Notes: a model not told the origin generated them from the letters alone. Counted from the stretch's first letter, positions 10,786 to 20,561 are shown. The stretch: DNA of 64,000 nucleotides from Paraburkholderia rhizosphaerae (GCF_004366595.1 NZ_SORE01000009.1:186001-250000); one strand, 5' to 3'. Numbers and translations are program-made.

Positions 10786-11649
10786 ATGTTTGCCCGACTC
10801 CCGCTCTATCTACGGCTCGTCCGCATGGACAAGCCGATCGGCACGCTGCTGCTGCTGTGGCCGACGCTCAACGCGCTGTGGATCGCGTCCGGCGGCCGGC
10901 CGTCGCTGTCGCTGCTGTTCATTTTCGTGATCGGCACGTTCCTGATGCGTTCGGCCGGTTGCGCGATCAACGACTACGCGGATCGCGATTTCGATCGTTA
11001 CGTGAAGCGCACCGAGAACCGCCCGATTACGTCGGGCAAGATCAACGCGTGGGAAGCGGTTGCGCTAGCCGCGGCGCTCGCACTGCTAGCGTTCCTGCTC
11101 ATCCTTCCGCTCAATACGCTTACCAAGGAACTGTCGGTATTTGCGCTTTTCGTCGCGGGCACTTATCCGTTCACGAAGCGCTTTTTCGCGATTCCGCAGG
11201 CGTATCTCGGCATCGCGTTCGGCTTTGGTATTCCGATGGCGTTCGCAGCCATTCAGGACCACGTGCCAACGCTTGCATGGGTGATGCTGATCGCGAACGT
11301 ATTCTGGTCGGTCGCCTACGATACCGAATACGCAATGGTCGATCGCGACGACGATCTGAAGATCGGCATTCGCACGTCCGCGCTGACGTTCGGCCGCTAC
11401 GACGTGCTCGCGATCATGCTGTGCTACGCGATGACGCTTGGCATCTATGCGGGCATCGGCGTCGTGCTTGGCTATGGTGCGCTGTACTGGCTCGGGCTAG
11501 CCGGTGCCGCGGGCTGCGCGATCTATCACTACACGCTGATTCGCGGCCGCGAACGGATGCCGTGCTTTGCCGCGTTTCGCCATAACAACTGGCTGGGCGG
11601 CGTGCTATTTGCCGGCATTGCCGCGCATTACGCGGTGCAAAACTTCTGA
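10786..11649 (+). CDS. ubiA: 4-hydroxybenzoate octaprenyltransferase
   Basis: A 287-residue integral membrane prenyltransferase that attaches the polyprenyl chain to 4-hydroxybenzoate in ubiquinone synthesis. Both Mg-diphosphate-binding Asp motifs are present: NDYADRDFD at 62-70 and [12 protein letters not shown] near 186-197. The rest is a series of hydrophobic helices. A TAAAAT box (10753-10758) about 28 bp before the ATG is a likely -10 element. It converges with proC; the 78 bp between them contain no gene. Confidence 0.96.
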   Translation: MFARLPLYLRLVRMDKPIGTLLLLWPTLNALWIASGGRPSLSLLFIFVIGTFLMRSAGCAINDYADRDFDRYVKRTENRPITSGKINAWEAVALAAALALLAFLLILPLNTLTKELSVFALFVAGTYPFTKRFFAIPQAYLGIAFGFGIPMAFAAIQDHVPTLAWVMLIANVFWSVAYDTEYAMVDRDDDLKIGIRTSALTFGRYDVLAIMLCYAMTLGIYAGIGVVLGYGALYWLGLAGAAGCAIYHYTLIRGRERMPCFAAFRHNNWLGGVLFAGIAAHYAVQNF

Positions 11650-11727
11650 CTCCGGCTGCGTGCCGCGCGCCGTCGCGGCACGCATCAGGTTCATGCGTGC
11701 GGGCGGCTGCGTCGATTGGCCTGATGC

Positions 11728-12543
11728 TTATTGCTTGCCGAATTCGTCGCCCATCTCTTTCGCGCGTGTATCCGCGGCAAGCGCACCGCGCACGATGGCC
11801 TCTTTCACATGCTGCGCATCGAACGCGGCAAGGGCCGCCGCGGTTGTACCGCCCTTGGACGTCACGCGTTCGCGCAACACCGATGGCGGCTCGTCGGATT
11901 GCGCGGCCAGTTGCGCGGCGCCGGTGAACGTCGCGACCGCGAGCGCGCGGCTTTGCGCGTCGTCCATGCCGAGCTGGCGAGCGGCTTCCTGCAGCGCTTC
12001 GATGAAATAAAACACGTACGCGGGGCCGCTGCCGGAGATGGCGGTGACGGCGTCGATCTTCGATTCGTCGTCGAACCATACCGTCTGACCGACCGCGCCG
12101 AGCACTTGCGACGCGAGCGCGCGTCCTGCCGCATCGACGCCGTCAAGTGCGACGAGCCCCGCGACGCCCATGCCGATCAGCGCGGGCGTATTCGGCATCG
12201 TCCGGATGATGCGCGCGTGGCCGTTCAGCCAGCGCGACAGATCGGCCGCGCGTATGCCCGCGACAATGCTGATCACTAGCTGCTGCGCGGAAAGATACGA
12301 GGCCAGCGCCGCGGCGACCTCTTTGACGACTTGCGGCTTGACGGCAAGCACGATCGCGTCGAACGACGCGAGCGCTGCATCGGCGGCAGCCGCGGTCCCG
12401 ATACCGAATTGCTGCTGATTACGCTTGCGCGCGTCCTCATTCGGATCGATCGCATAGAGATCCACTGCGGCGACGCCACGCTTGATCAGCCCGCCGATCA
12501 GCGCAGCCGCCATATTGCCGCCGCCAATAAACGCTATTTTCAT
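11728..12543 (-). CDS. proC: Pyrroline-5-carboxylate reductase
   Basis: A 271-residue enzyme catalysing the last step of proline synthesis, NADPH-dependent reduction of pyrroline-5-carboxylate. The N-terminal Rossmann motif is IAFIGGGNMAAALIGGL (3-19). The C-terminal dimer and substrate region has ITAISGSGPAYVFYFIEAL and VTSKGGTTAAAL. It begins 15 bp after the end of yggS on the same strand, the widespread yggS-proC pairing. Confidence 0.96.
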   Translation of the reverse strand: MKIAFIGGGNMAAALIGGLIKRGVAAVDLYAIDPNEDARKRNQQQFGIGTAAAADAALASFDAIVLAVKPQVVKEVAAALASYLSAQQLVISIVAGIRAADLSRWLNGHARIIRTMPNTPALIGMGVAGLVALDGVDAAGRALASQVLGAVGQTVWFDDESKIDAVTAISGSGPAYVFYFIEALQEAARQLGMDDAQSRALAVATFTGAAQLAAQSDEPPSVLRERVTSKGGTTAAALAAFDAQHVKEAIVRGALAADTRAKEMGDEFGKQ

Positions 12544-12558
12544 GATGGTTTGGAAGGT

Positions 12559-13257
12559 TCAGTTGGAATAGTCGCGTGCGCCGAAGATCGCGGTGCCGAT
12601 ACGCACGATCGTCGCGCCTTCGAGCACGGCCGCTTCGAGATCGGCGGACATGCCCATCGACAAGGTGTCGAGTGCGAGCCCGTCGGCGCGCAGGCGCTCG
12701 AACAATTCGCGCAACGCGCGATGCGGTGCGCGCTGCTCTTCGATGCCGCCGGTGGGCTCCGGGATCGCCATCAGCCCGCGCAGGCGCAGCTTCGGCAGCG
12801 CGGCGACCGCATGCGCGACGCCGGCTGCTTCGCCCGGCGTGACGCCCGATTTCGACGCTTCGCCGCTCACGTTGACCTGTACGCACACGTTGAGCGGCGG
12901 CAAGCCGTCGGGACGCTGCTCGGCGAGCCGCTGCGCGATCTTCAGGCGGTCGACCGAATGCACCCAGTCAAAGCGCTCGGCGACGACACGCGTCTTGTTC
13001 GATTGCAGCGGGCCGATGAAATGCCATTCGATCGACGCGCGCAGATCGGCTAGCGCATCGAGTTTCGCCAGCGCTTCCTGCACGTAGTTTTCGCCGAATG
13101 CGCGCTGGCCGGCGATGTGCGCCGCGCGGATGTCTTCAGACGGAAAGGTTTTCGACACCGCGAGCAGTGCGATCGAGTGCGGGTCGCGGCCCGCCGCTTG
13201 CGCCGCGCGCGCGATGCGCTCGCGCACCGCGCTGAGGTTTTGGATCAGATCAGGCAT
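12559..13257 (-). CDS. yggS: PLP-binding homeostasis protein, YggS family
   Basis: A 232-residue PLP-homeostasis (PLPBP/YggS) protein. It has a TIM-barrel fold like alanine racemase but no known catalytic activity; it buffers pyridoxal phosphate. Lys36 in LLAVSKTFP is the expected PLP Schiff-base lysine. Further conserved blocks are FGENYVQEA, WHFIGPLQSNK, HSVDRLKIA and LSMGMSADLEAAV near the phosphate-binding end. It lies just upstream of proC in the same direction. Confidence 0.95.
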   Translation of the reverse strand: MPDLIQNLSAVRERIARAAQAAGRDPHSIALLAVSKTFPSEDIRAAHIAGQRAFGENYVQEALAKLDALADLRASIEWHFIGPLQSNKTRVVAERFDWVHSVDRLKIAQRLAEQRPDGLPPLNVCVQVNVSGEASKSGVTPGEAAGVAHAVAALPKLRLRGLMAIPEPTGGIEEQRAPHRALRELFERLRADGLALDTLSMGMSADLEAAVLEGATIVRIGTAIFGARDYSN

Positions 13258-13339
13258 GACACCGTTTGCATTGGTGGTTCGTGCCCAATTATACGGACGC
13301 CGTTGCGAGCATACCGCCTGCGTTGCAGCGCAAGCACGC

Positions 13340-14566
13340 TCAGCCGGCCAGCATGTGCTCGACCAGTTCGATCCAGTGGACCACCGGCGTCGACGTCCCG
13401 CTTTGCAGATGCGCGATGCACCCGACGTTAGCCGATACGATGATCTGCGGCTCCTGCGCGTGCAGCCGTTCGAGCTTCTGGTTGCGCAGCGCGTACGACA
13501 GCGTCGGTTGCGTCAGCGAGTAGGTGCCGGCCGAGCCGCAGCACAGGTGACTGTCGGCGGGCAGGCGTACGTCGATGCCGAGTTCGCCGAGCAGCTGCTC
13601 GACCTTACCGCGAATCTGCTGTCCGTGCTGCAGCGTGCACGGCGGATGGAACGCGACGGTGTGCACCGCGCGTCGTCGTGTGAGGGCAGTTAGCGGTTCT
13701 TCGAATTCGGGCAGGATCTCGGCTATGTCGCGCGTCAGTTCGACGATGCGACGTGCTTTTTCCGCGTACGCCGGATCGTCTCGCAGCAGATGCGCGTATT
13801 CCTTGACGGTCGCGCCGCAGCCCGACGCATTCATCACGATCGCTTCGACGCCGTCTTCGACATACGGCCACCACGCATCGATGTTCGCGCGGATGTCGTC
13901 GAGCGCGTCGTCGTGATAGCCGAGATGCAGGCGAATCGCGCCGCAGCATCCGGCGTCCGGTGCAACGATCGTCTCGATGCCGAGTGCGTCGAGCACGCGC
14001 GCGGTGGCGGTGTTAACGTTGGGCATCATCGAAGGCTGCACGCAGCCGGCGAGCATCAGCATCTTGCGCGCGTGCTTCGACGCGGGCCATTCGAGCTGAC
14101 GCTGGCGTGCCGGTACCTTGTCGCGCAGCTTCTTCGGCAGCAGCGGGCGCATGTGCTGGCCCAGGCGCATCGCCGGTGTAAACAACGCCTCGTTCGGCAC
14201 GAAGCTCGCCAGCACACGACGCAGCACACGTTGGCCAAATGGACGCGCGACTTTCTCTTCAGTCAGCTTGCGGCCGATTTCAACGAGACGGCCGTATTGC
14301 ACGCCCGACGGGCAAGTCGATTCGCAATTGCGGCACGTCAGGCAGCGATCGAGGTGAGTTTGCGTGCTGCGCGTGACCGGCGCGCCCTCGACCATCTGCT
14401 TGATCAGATAGATGCGGCCGCGCGGTCCGTCGAGTTCATCGCCGAGCAACTGGTAAGTCGGACAGGTCGCCGTGCAGAAGCCGCAATGCACGCAGTTGCG
14501 CAGGATTGCGTCGGCTTCGGCGCCGTCGGGCGTATTGCGAATGAAGTCCGCGAGGTTGGTTTGCAT
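13340..14566 (-). CDS. glcF: Glycolate oxidase iron-sulfur subunit GlcF
   Basis: A 408-residue electron-transfer subunit of glycolate oxidase. Two 4Fe-4S motifs are clear: Cys25, 28, 31, 35 (CVHCGFCTATC) and Cys76, 79, 82, 86 (CLTCRNCESTC). Two cysteine-rich CCG domains follow (DAGCCGAIRLH, LCCGSAGTY), as in GlpC and HdrB proteins. It starts 7 bp after glcE and must be co-translated or co-transcribed with it. Confidence 0.96.
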   Translation of the reverse strand: MQTNLADFIRNTPDGAEADAILRNCVHCGFCTATCPTYQLLGDELDGPRGRIYLIKQMVEGAPVTRSTQTHLDRCLTCRNCESTCPSGVQYGRLVEIGRKLTEEKVARPFGQRVLRRVLASFVPNEALFTPAMRLGQHMRPLLPKKLRDKVPARQRQLEWPASKHARKMLMLAGCVQPSMMPNVNTATARVLDALGIETIVAPDAGCCGAIRLHLGYHDDALDDIRANIDAWWPYVEDGVEAIVMNASGCGATVKEYAHLLRDDPAYAEKARRIVELTRDIAEILPEFEEPLTALTRRRAVHTVAFHPPCTLQHGQQIRGKVEQLLGELGIDVRLPADSHLCCGSAGTYSLTQPTLSYALRNQKLERLHAQEPQIIVSANVGCIAHLQSGTSTPVVHWIELVEHMLAG

Positions 14567-14573
14567 CGCGCGC

Positions 14574-15662
14574 TCAGAAGTCGGGATAGAGCCGGCCTGG
14601 ATTGAAGATGCGAGCCGGATCGAAAGCAGCCTTCAGGCCGCGGTGGATCTTCATCAATGGGGCCGGCAGTGGCGTGAACACGCCCGCGCCGCGATCGTAG
14701 CCGTGGCCGGTGCGGAAGATCGTCGCGTGCCCGCCGGCCTGTTTTGCGCTGATCCGCACGGTCTGCGCATCGGCATCGGTGATCCACCAGCGCTGCGCGC
14801 CGCCCCATTCCATCATCTGCGCGCCGGGCAACTGCAGCGGTTCGGTGATGGTCGGCAGTGCGAGCCGCCACAGCGCGGCTTTCGGCGCGATCGCCGCGAA
14901 GAATGGGTCGGTCTGCTCGCGCAAGCCCGCCCAGAATCGCTCGGCTTCGACTGCGTCGACCACCTCGCCGCCAAGCGATGTGCGCGCTGACTTGACCGCC
15001 GCCTCCGCGCCGCCCAGCCGCAGCACGAGGGTGCCGTTGCGCCATGCGCTCGCCGTGACCGGCAGCGGCCGGCCACCCCATTCGTTGAGCTTGCGCACCG
15101 CATCGGTGCCGTTCATGTCGAACTTCAGCGTGATTTCCGCCTTCGGGCGCGGCAATACCTTGATTGATAGTTCGAGGATCAGCGCGAGCGTGCCGAGCGA
15201 ACCTGCCATCAACCGCGATACGTCGTAGCCCGCAACGTTCTTGACCACCTGCCCGCCGAAATGCAGCACCTGGCCGTGGCCGTTCATCACGACCGCGCCG
15301 AGCACGAAATCGCGTGGCGCGCCGGCCGACTGGCGGCGTGGACCCGCGATGCCGGCCGTGATGCAACCGCCGAGCGTCGCTTGCGGGCCGAAGTGCGGCG
15401 GCTCGAACGCAAGCATCTGATCGTGTTCGGCAAGCGTCGTTTCGATTTCCGCAAGCGGGGTGCCCGCACGCGCGGTGATGACGAGCTCCGCCGGATCGTA
15501 AGCGATGATGCCGCGATGGGCGCGCGTATCGAGGACTTCCCCCTGCAACGTCTGGCCGTACCAGTCTTTCGTGCCGCCGCCACGAATCCGCACGGGGTGT
15601 CGTTCGGCGGTGGCCGAACGGATACGCTCGGACCATTCGGCGACGATGTCGTCCTCTTCCAT
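14574..15662 (-). CDS. glcE: Glycolate oxidase FAD-binding subunit GlcE
   Basis: A 362-residue FAD-binding subunit. The PCMH-type FAD domain fills the first half (RIRGGGTKDWYG, TARAGTPLAEIE, HFGPQATLGGCITAG). The C-terminus ends in FDPARIFNPGRLYPDF, the end shared by this oxidase family. I start it at the Met at 15662 (MEEDDIVAEW); the frame stays open about 66 codons upstream but that extension looks like unselected GC-rich sequence. The 255-bp gap to glcD holds no gene, only a small GC hairpin. Confidence 0.95.
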   Translation of the reverse strand: MEEDDIVAEWSERIRSATAERHPVRIRGGGTKDWYGQTLQGEVLDTRAHRGIIAYDPAELVITARAGTPLAEIETTLAEHDQMLAFEPPHFGPQATLGGCITAGIAGPRRQSAGAPRDFVLGAVVMNGHGQVLHFGGQVVKNVAGYDVSRLMAGSLGTLALILELSIKVLPRPKAEITLKFDMNGTDAVRKLNEWGGRPLPVTASAWRNGTLVLRLGGAEAAVKSARTSLGGEVVDAVEAERFWAGLREQTDPFFAAIAPKAALWRLALPTITEPLQLPGAQMMEWGGAQRWWITDADAQTVRISAKQAGGHATIFRTGHGYDRGAGVFTPLPAPLMKIHRGLKAAFDPARIFNPGRLYPDF

Positions 15663-15917
15663 AGCGTCGGGTTTCGTTGTAGTGGTTTCGATTGTACCGG
15701 GCGGCGCCCGGCTGGCAACCCGGAGCGGACCCGTACGCAGCCGCTTGCGCACCGTCGTGAAACGCGTGCGCGGTTCAGTAAAAACCCTTGGCGGATACAA
15801 GTCAGGAACACCCGCGGCGCATTGATCAACGAGCATCGTGCGGCACGCCGCACGATGCATGACGGAGCGAAACTTCAGCTAAAAACCGCTAGCGACGCGC
15901 GCCTGCACGAAATACGA

Positions 15918-17411
15918 CTAGAAGCGCGGCAGCTCAGCGTGTGGCAACAGCCCGCCGCGAATATGCATTTTGCCGTACTCGGCACAGCGGGCACGCGTCG
16001 GTATGCCTTTGTCCGGGTTCAGCAGACCGGGCGGATCGAACGCGCGCTTGACCGCATGAAAGGCGTCGCGCTCTTCCGGCGAGAACTGCACGCACATCGA
16101 ATTGATTTTTTCGATGCCGACGCCATGCTCGCCCGTGACGGTGCCGCCGAGTTCGACACAGCACTCGAGAATATCCGTGCCGAATGCTTCGGCGCGATGC
16201 CACTCGTCGAGGTCGTTGCCATTGAAAAGGATCAGCGGATGCATATTGCCGTCGCCGGCATGGAACACGTTGATGCAACGCAGGTTGTATTTCTGTTCCA
16301 TCGCTTCGATGCGCGACAGCAGTGAACCGATGCTGCGGCGCGGTACCGTGCCGTCCATGCAGTAATAATCGGGCGAGATGCGGCCCGCGGCCGGAAACGC
16401 ATTTTTGCGTCCGGACCAGAAGCGCAGCCGCTCGCTTTCCGAGCGCGAGATCTGGATGCGCGTCGCGCCGTGCTCGCGTAGCACCGCGGTCATCCTGACG
16501 ATCTCCTCGCTGACTTCCTCAGGCGTGCCGTCGGATTCACAAAGCAGAATTGCCGCGGCATCGAGGTCGTAGCCCGCGCGGACGAACTCCTCGACGGCGC
16601 GAGTGGCCGGCTTGTCCATCATCTCGAGGCCGGCCGGGATAATACCGGCGGCAATGATGCCGGCCACCGCGTCGCCGCCTTTCACGACGTTATCGAAACT
16701 CGCCATGATGACCTGTGCGGTTTGCGGTTTCGGGATCAGTCTCACTGTGACCTCGGTGACGATCGCGAACATGCCCTCGCTGCCGACCATTACCGCGAGC
16801 AGATCGAGGCCGGGCGCATCGGGGCTCAGCGAACCGAATTCGACCACGTCGCCTTCCATCGTGATCGCGCGCACACGCATCACGTTATGCACGGTGAGCC
16901 CGTATTTCAGGCAATGCACGCCACCGGAATTCTCGGCGACGTTACCGCCGATCGTGCATGCGATCTGAGACGATGGGTCGGGCGCGTAGTAGAGCCCATA
17001 CGGCGCAGCGGCTTCGGAAATCGACAGGTTGCGCACGCCCGGCTGGACCGTCGCGGTGCGCGCATACGGATCGACTTCAATGATCTTGCGAAAGCGTGCA
17101 AGCGATACGACCACGCCATGCCGGATCGGCATCGCCCCGCCCGACAGGCTGGTGCCCGCGCCGCGCGGCACGATCGGAACCTCGAGCCGATGGCAGATCT
17201 GCACGACCCGCTGCACTTGCGACTCGGTTTCGGGTAACACGACTGCAAGCGGCAGACGCCGGTATGCGGCGAGGCCATCGCACTCGTACGCGACGGTATC
17301 TTCTTCGCGGTACAGCAGACAGTGTGTTGGCAGTACCGCCATCAATGCCTGTACGACCTCGCGTTGCCGTTGCGCGAGCACTTCAGCGGACAGTTCCGCG
17401 GGCGCGTTCAT
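15918..17411 (-). CDS. glcD: Glycolate oxidase FAD-linked subunit GlcD
   Basis: A 497-residue FAD-linked oxidase subunit oxidising glycolate to glyoxylate. The FAD-binding PCMH motif is PIVPRGAGTSLSGGAMP. The C-terminal FAD-oxidase domain has HAGDGNMHPLILF, GTVTGEHGVGIEKI and FDPPGLLNPDKG. The ATG at 17411 has an AGGAGA site seven bases upstream. The order glcD-glcE-glcF is the standard operon; no adjacent glcC regulator or glcB malate synthase is present. Confidence 0.96.
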   Translation of the reverse strand: MNAPAELSAEVLAQRQREVVQALMAVLPTHCLLYREEDTVAYECDGLAAYRRLPLAVVLPETESQVQRVVQICHRLEVPIVPRGAGTSLSGGAMPIRHGVVVSLARFRKIIEVDPYARTATVQPGVRNLSISEAAAPYGLYYAPDPSSQIACTIGGNVAENSGGVHCLKYGLTVHNVMRVRAITMEGDVVEFGSLSPDAPGLDLLAVMVGSEGMFAIVTEVTVRLIPKPQTAQVIMASFDNVVKGGDAVAGIIAAGIIPAGLEMMDKPATRAVEEFVRAGYDLDAAAILLCESDGTPEEVSEEIVRMTAVLREHGATRIQISRSESERLRFWSGRKNAFPAAGRISPDYYCMDGTVPRRSIGSLLSRIEAMEQKYNLRCINVFHAGDGNMHPLILFNGNDLDEWHRAEAFGTDILECCVELGGTVTGEHGVGIEKINSMCVQFSPEERDAFHAVKRAFDPPGLLNPDKGIPTRARCAEYGKMHIRGGLLPHAELPRF

Positions 17412-17528
17412 GGTCTGTCTCCTCGTGTTGCCGGCCTGTCGGGCTACAGGCCGGAGTCCGGGGCCGGGTACGCCCGGTTCTTTCTGCGGATCTGCGTACG
17501 CGGCGCTCTTTCGGCCATTCAATTCATG

Positions 17529-18944
17529 TTATGCGGCCCACGAAAAAATCTTGCCAGGATTCATCAGGTTGCGCGGATCGAGCGCGTGCTTGATCGCGCG
17601 CATCGTGTCGATGGCGACCGGGCCTGCTTCCTCGACCAGAAAATCGATCTTGTGCAGACCGACGCCATGTTCTCCAGTGCACGTGCCGGCCATCCGCAAT
17701 GCGCGCTGCACGATGCGATGGTTCAGGCGCTCGGCTTCGGCGAACTCCTCCGGCCGCTGCGGATCGATCAGCATTGCGACATGGAAATTGCCGTCGCCGA
17801 CATGGCCGACGATCGGGCAGGGCAGCGACGACGCCTTCAGGTCCTTTTCCGTTTCAACGACACATTCGGCGAGCCGCGAGATCGGCACGCAGACGTCGGT
17901 TGTGACCGCGCGACAGCCAGGCTTCAGTTGCAGCATCGCGAAATACGCGTTGTGCCGCGCGTTCCACAGGCGGCTGCGGTCCTCGGGCCGCGTCGCCCAT
18001 TCGAATCCTTCGCCCGCGTTTTGCGCGGCCATTTCCTGCACCAGTTCCGCCTGTTCCTGCACACCGGCTGCGGTGCCGTGGAATTCGAAGAACAGCGTCG
18101 GCGCTTCGCGCAGCGTCAGGTTCGAATGGCGGTTGATCGCGCGGATCGCGAGCGCATCGACAAATTCGACACGCGCGATGGGCACGCCGATCTGAATCGT
18201 TTCGATGACCGCGCGTACCGCGCTTTCCATCGAAGGGAATGCGCATATCGCCGCGGACACCGCTTCAGGCTGCGGATAAAGCCGCAACGTGATTTCGGTG
18301 ATCACGCCGAGTGTGCCTTCCGAGCCGACAAACAGGCGCGTCAGATCGTAGCCCGCCGATGATTTGCGCGCGCGCGTTCCTGTGCGGATGACACGGCCGT
18401 CCGCGAGCACCGCGCAAAGGCCGAGCACATTCTCCCGCATCGTGCCGTAGCGCACCGCGTTCGTGCCCGATGCACGCGTAGCCGTCATGCCACCGATGCT
18501 CGCATCGGCGCCTGGGTCGATCGGGAAGAACAGACCCGTATCGCGTAATGCTTCGTTAAGCTGCTTGCGCGATATGCCAGGTTCGACGGTGACGGTAAGG
18601 TCTTCCGCATTGATCGATAGCACGCGATTCATTTCGGAAAGATCGATCGACACACCACCCTGCACAGCCAGCAGATGGCCTTCCAGCGACGACCCGTTGC
18701 CGTAAGGTATAACCGGCACGTCATATTGAGCACACAGTCTGACGACGGCTTGCACATCTTCGGTGTTGCGCGCGAAGACGACTGCATCCGGCAATTGCGG
18801 ATCGAAAGGCGATTCGTCACGTCCGTGGTTTGCGCGGACCGCTTCGGCGATCGACACGCGCTCCCCGAATAGCGACTTCAGCGCGCTGAGCAATTCAGCG
18901 GGAAAAGGGCGGCGCACGGACGCGGGCGGCGCGGGATGGTTCAC
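17529..18944 (-). CDS. FAD-binding oxidase, D-lactate dehydrogenase-like
   Basis: A 471-residue paralogue of GlcD at the head of the glc operon. It has the FAD motif PVIPYGNGSSLEGHLLA, the substrate-side motif IVGHVGDGNFHVAM and GTCTGEHGVGLHKIDF, and ends LDPRNLMNPGKIF. The GxGSSLEGH form and overall pattern resemble cytochrome-linked D-lactate dehydrogenases (LDHD/Dld-type), but a different 2-hydroxy-acid cannot be excluded. The start is GTG at 18944 with an AGGAG site. It lies 117 bp upstream of glcD on the same strand, so D-lactate and glycolate oxidation may be expressed together. Confidence 0.85.
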   Translation of the reverse strand: MNHPAPPASVRRPFPAELLSALKSLFGERVSIAEAVRANHGRDESPFDPQLPDAVVFARNTEDVQAVVRLCAQYDVPVIPYGNGSSLEGHLLAVQGGVSIDLSEMNRVLSINAEDLTVTVEPGISRKQLNEALRDTGLFFPIDPGADASIGGMTATRASGTNAVRYGTMRENVLGLCAVLADGRVIRTGTRARKSSAGYDLTRLFVGSEGTLGVITEITLRLYPQPEAVSAAICAFPSMESAVRAVIETIQIGVPIARVEFVDALAIRAINRHSNLTLREAPTLFFEFHGTAAGVQEQAELVQEMAAQNAGEGFEWATRPEDRSRLWNARHNAYFAMLQLKPGCRAVTTDVCVPISRLAECVVETEKDLKASSLPCPIVGHVGDGNFHVAMLIDPQRPEEFAEAERLNHRIVQRALRMAGTCTGEHGVGLHKIDFLVEEAGPVAIDTMRAIKHALDPRNLMNPGKIFSWAA

Positions 18945-19174
18945 GCTGGTCTCCTGAAAGGCATATTCGTTGTGATGTTGCTGGTTTGAGTCATTTTACG
19001 CCGAACGCCTGCCGTCAGACACAACGTGGCGATGAACCGGCTGGCTGCTCGCAAAATCTATAATGGCTTTGGCTGTCGCGTTCGCAATGGTGTTGCGGCA
19101 GCGGCAGCTGGTGAGTCGATGCGCGGTCGCGCACGAAAGAATGCTGGGCATTGCAACGACATAAGGACGACATC

Positions 19175-19732
19175 ATGGGTCACCGCCTGAGCAAGATTGC
19201 GACGCGTACCGGCGACGCTGGCACGACCGGCCTTGGCGATGGCCGTCGAGTAACCAAGGATGACGCTCGTATCGTTGCAATTGGCGAAGTCGACGAGCTC
19301 AACTCGCATGTGGGCGTGCTGCTGTGCGAGAGCCTACCAGATGACCTTCGTGCCGCGCTGACCACTATTCAGCATGACCTGTTCGATCTGGGCGGCGAAC
19401 TGAGCGTACCCGGTCACACGATGGTGACTGATGTGCATCTGCGCCGGCTCGATGGGTGGCTAACCGAATACAACGCGACATTGCCGCCGTTGAAGGAATT
19501 CATCTTGCCGGCCGGTTCGCGGGCGGCCTCGCATGCACATGTGTGCCGAACGGTGTGTCGTCGCGCCGAACGCGCGATCGTCATGCTCGGCGCCATCGAA
19601 GAGGTGAGCGCGGCTGTGCGTGGTTACGTCAATCGCCTGTCGGATTTGCTATTCGTGTTCGCTCGCGCGCTGAACCGGGTGAATGGCGGCAGCGATGTGT
19701 TATGGCAGCATGACCGCACTGCAAAGCGATGA
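19175..19732 (+). CDS. Cob(I)alamin adenosyltransferase, PduO type
   Basis: A 185-residue ATP:cob(I)alamin adenosyltransferase that makes adenosylcobalamin. The N-terminal ATP motif TRTGDAGTTGLGDG (10-23), the central VDELNSHVG and the C-terminal RRAERAIV helix are typical of the PduO/MMAB family rather than CobA. The start at 19175 has an AAGGAC site. A perfect TATAAT (19059-19064) lies upstream, with no convincing -35. No cobalamin riboswitch is visible in the 230-bp leader, and no other cobalamin gene is nearby. Confidence 0.93.
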   Translation: MGHRLSKIATRTGDAGTTGLGDGRRVTKDDARIVAIGEVDELNSHVGVLLCESLPDDLRAALTTIQHDLFDLGGELSVPGHTMVTDVHLRRLDGWLTEYNATLPPLKEFILPAGSRAASHAHVCRTVCRRAERAIVMLGAIEEVSAAVRGYVNRLSDLLFVFARALNRVNGGSDVLWQHDRTAKR

Positions 19733-19829
19733 TAAGCAAGCGGGAAGTCCTACGCGCGAATTGGGGAACACGTGCGGTGCATGCGACGGCGCCCGCTTGA
19801 TCTGCACACTTGAGCCGCCCAGTTAATCT

Positions 19830-19868
19830 ACGCAGATAAGCCACGCAGATAAGCCACGCAGATAAGCC
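19830..19868. repeat. Three tandem 13-bp repeats
   Basis: The unit ACGCAGATAAGCC is repeated three times perfectly, ending 6 bp before the stop codon of the antitoxin gene. It lies between the convergent cobalamin adenosyltransferase and antitoxin genes. No function is apparent. Confidence 0.8.
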
Positions 19869-19874
19869 GTTCAC

Positions 19875-20207
19875 TTAGCCAATCGCGAGCCTGACCGATT
19901 TGCCGATGCGGCTCATCATTTCCACAAGCGTGTCGATGGTGAACTTCGTCGTTTTCTTGTTGACGACATCAGACACGCGCGGCCGCGACACCATCAGGAT
20001 TTCAGCCGCTTCCGACTGCTTCAGATGATGCTGCTCGATCCAGCTCGACAGCTCGGTCATCAATTGCTCTTTCAGCAGGCGCGTGTCGTTGATCTGCTTC
20101 TGGGACGCAGCGTGCAGCCGCTTGGCTTCTTCGGCGGAGAAGCCCAGTTCGAGGAACAGGTTTGCACCCGGCTTCGTGACGTGACGGATTCTGGTATCGA
20201 TCATCAT
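19875..20207 (-). CDS. XRE-family antitoxin (HigA-like)
   Basis: A 110-residue HTH protein. An N-terminal segment (about 1-45) is followed by an XRE-type HTH with LKQSEAAEILMVSRPRVSDVVN and then FTIDTLVEMMSRIGKSVRL, typical of the antitoxins paired with phage-Gp49/HigB-type toxins. It overlaps the end of the toxin gene by 4 bp (ATGA), so it is the second gene of a toxin-first operon, an order common in higBA loci. It should neutralise the toxin and repress the shared promoter at the palindrome upstream. Confidence 0.88.
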   Translation of the reverse strand: MMIDTRIRHVTKPGANLFLELGFSAEEAKRLHAASQKQINDTRLLKEQLMTELSSWIEQHHLKQSEAAEILMVSRPRVSDVVNKKTTKFTIDTLVEMMSRIGKSVRLAIG

Positions 20208-20548
20208 TGCTCTGCCTTCCTGATATTAGCCACGGCGCGATAACGTGCCTCGGCGATTTCCTTGTCTTGCCCGCTCGTTGTCTGCCCCTGCTTCTGGAAG
20301 CAATGCAGAACGTAAATGGCTTCGACGAACTTTGCGACGTACATCACCCGAAACATTCCTTGAGCGTCCTTGATGCGTATTTCGCGCGTACCTGCACCGA
20401 CAACATCAAAGGGTTTCCAGTTGTCCGGGTCGAGGCCGGCTTGCATTTTGGCCAGTTGAAAGCCGGCTCGCCGCCGTGCTTCATCTGGAAACGCCAGAAG
20501 GTCGTCGTAGCTGGAGCCAACCCAGCGAATCTCTTTTTCCTGATTCAT
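20204..20548 (-). CDS. RelE/HigB-type toxin (phage Gp49-like family)
   Basis: A 114-residue protein with the pattern of the Gp49-like/HigB mRNA-interferase fold: KEIRWVGSSYDDLLAFP, then GAGTREIRIKDAQGMFRVMYVAKF and IYVLHCFQKQGQTT, where the family reads VYVLHAFQKKTQ.T. The Arg and Lys residues in REIRIKD, FRVMY and FQKQ are those conserved in active members, so the toxin looks intact. The ATG has a GGGAG site. The gene lies directly behind a 16-bp perfect palindrome. Target specificity cannot be read from sequence. Confidence 0.88.
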   Translation of the reverse strand: MNQEKEIRWVGSSYDDLLAFPDEARRRAGFQLAKMQAGLDPDNWKPFDVVGAGTREIRIKDAQGMFRVMYVAKFVEAIYVLHCFQKQGQTTSGQDKEIAEARYRAVANIRKAEQ

Positions 20549-20561
20549 AGACTCCCTTCAT

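Noticed and set aside
18945..19174. Cobalamin riboswitch before the adenosyltransferase
   Set aside because: No B12-box-like sequence or suitable long structured leader was found; only a TATAAT box is evident.
19830..19868. CRISPR-like array
   Set aside because: Units are 13 bp, directly adjacent with no spacers, and only three copies; no cas genes are nearby.
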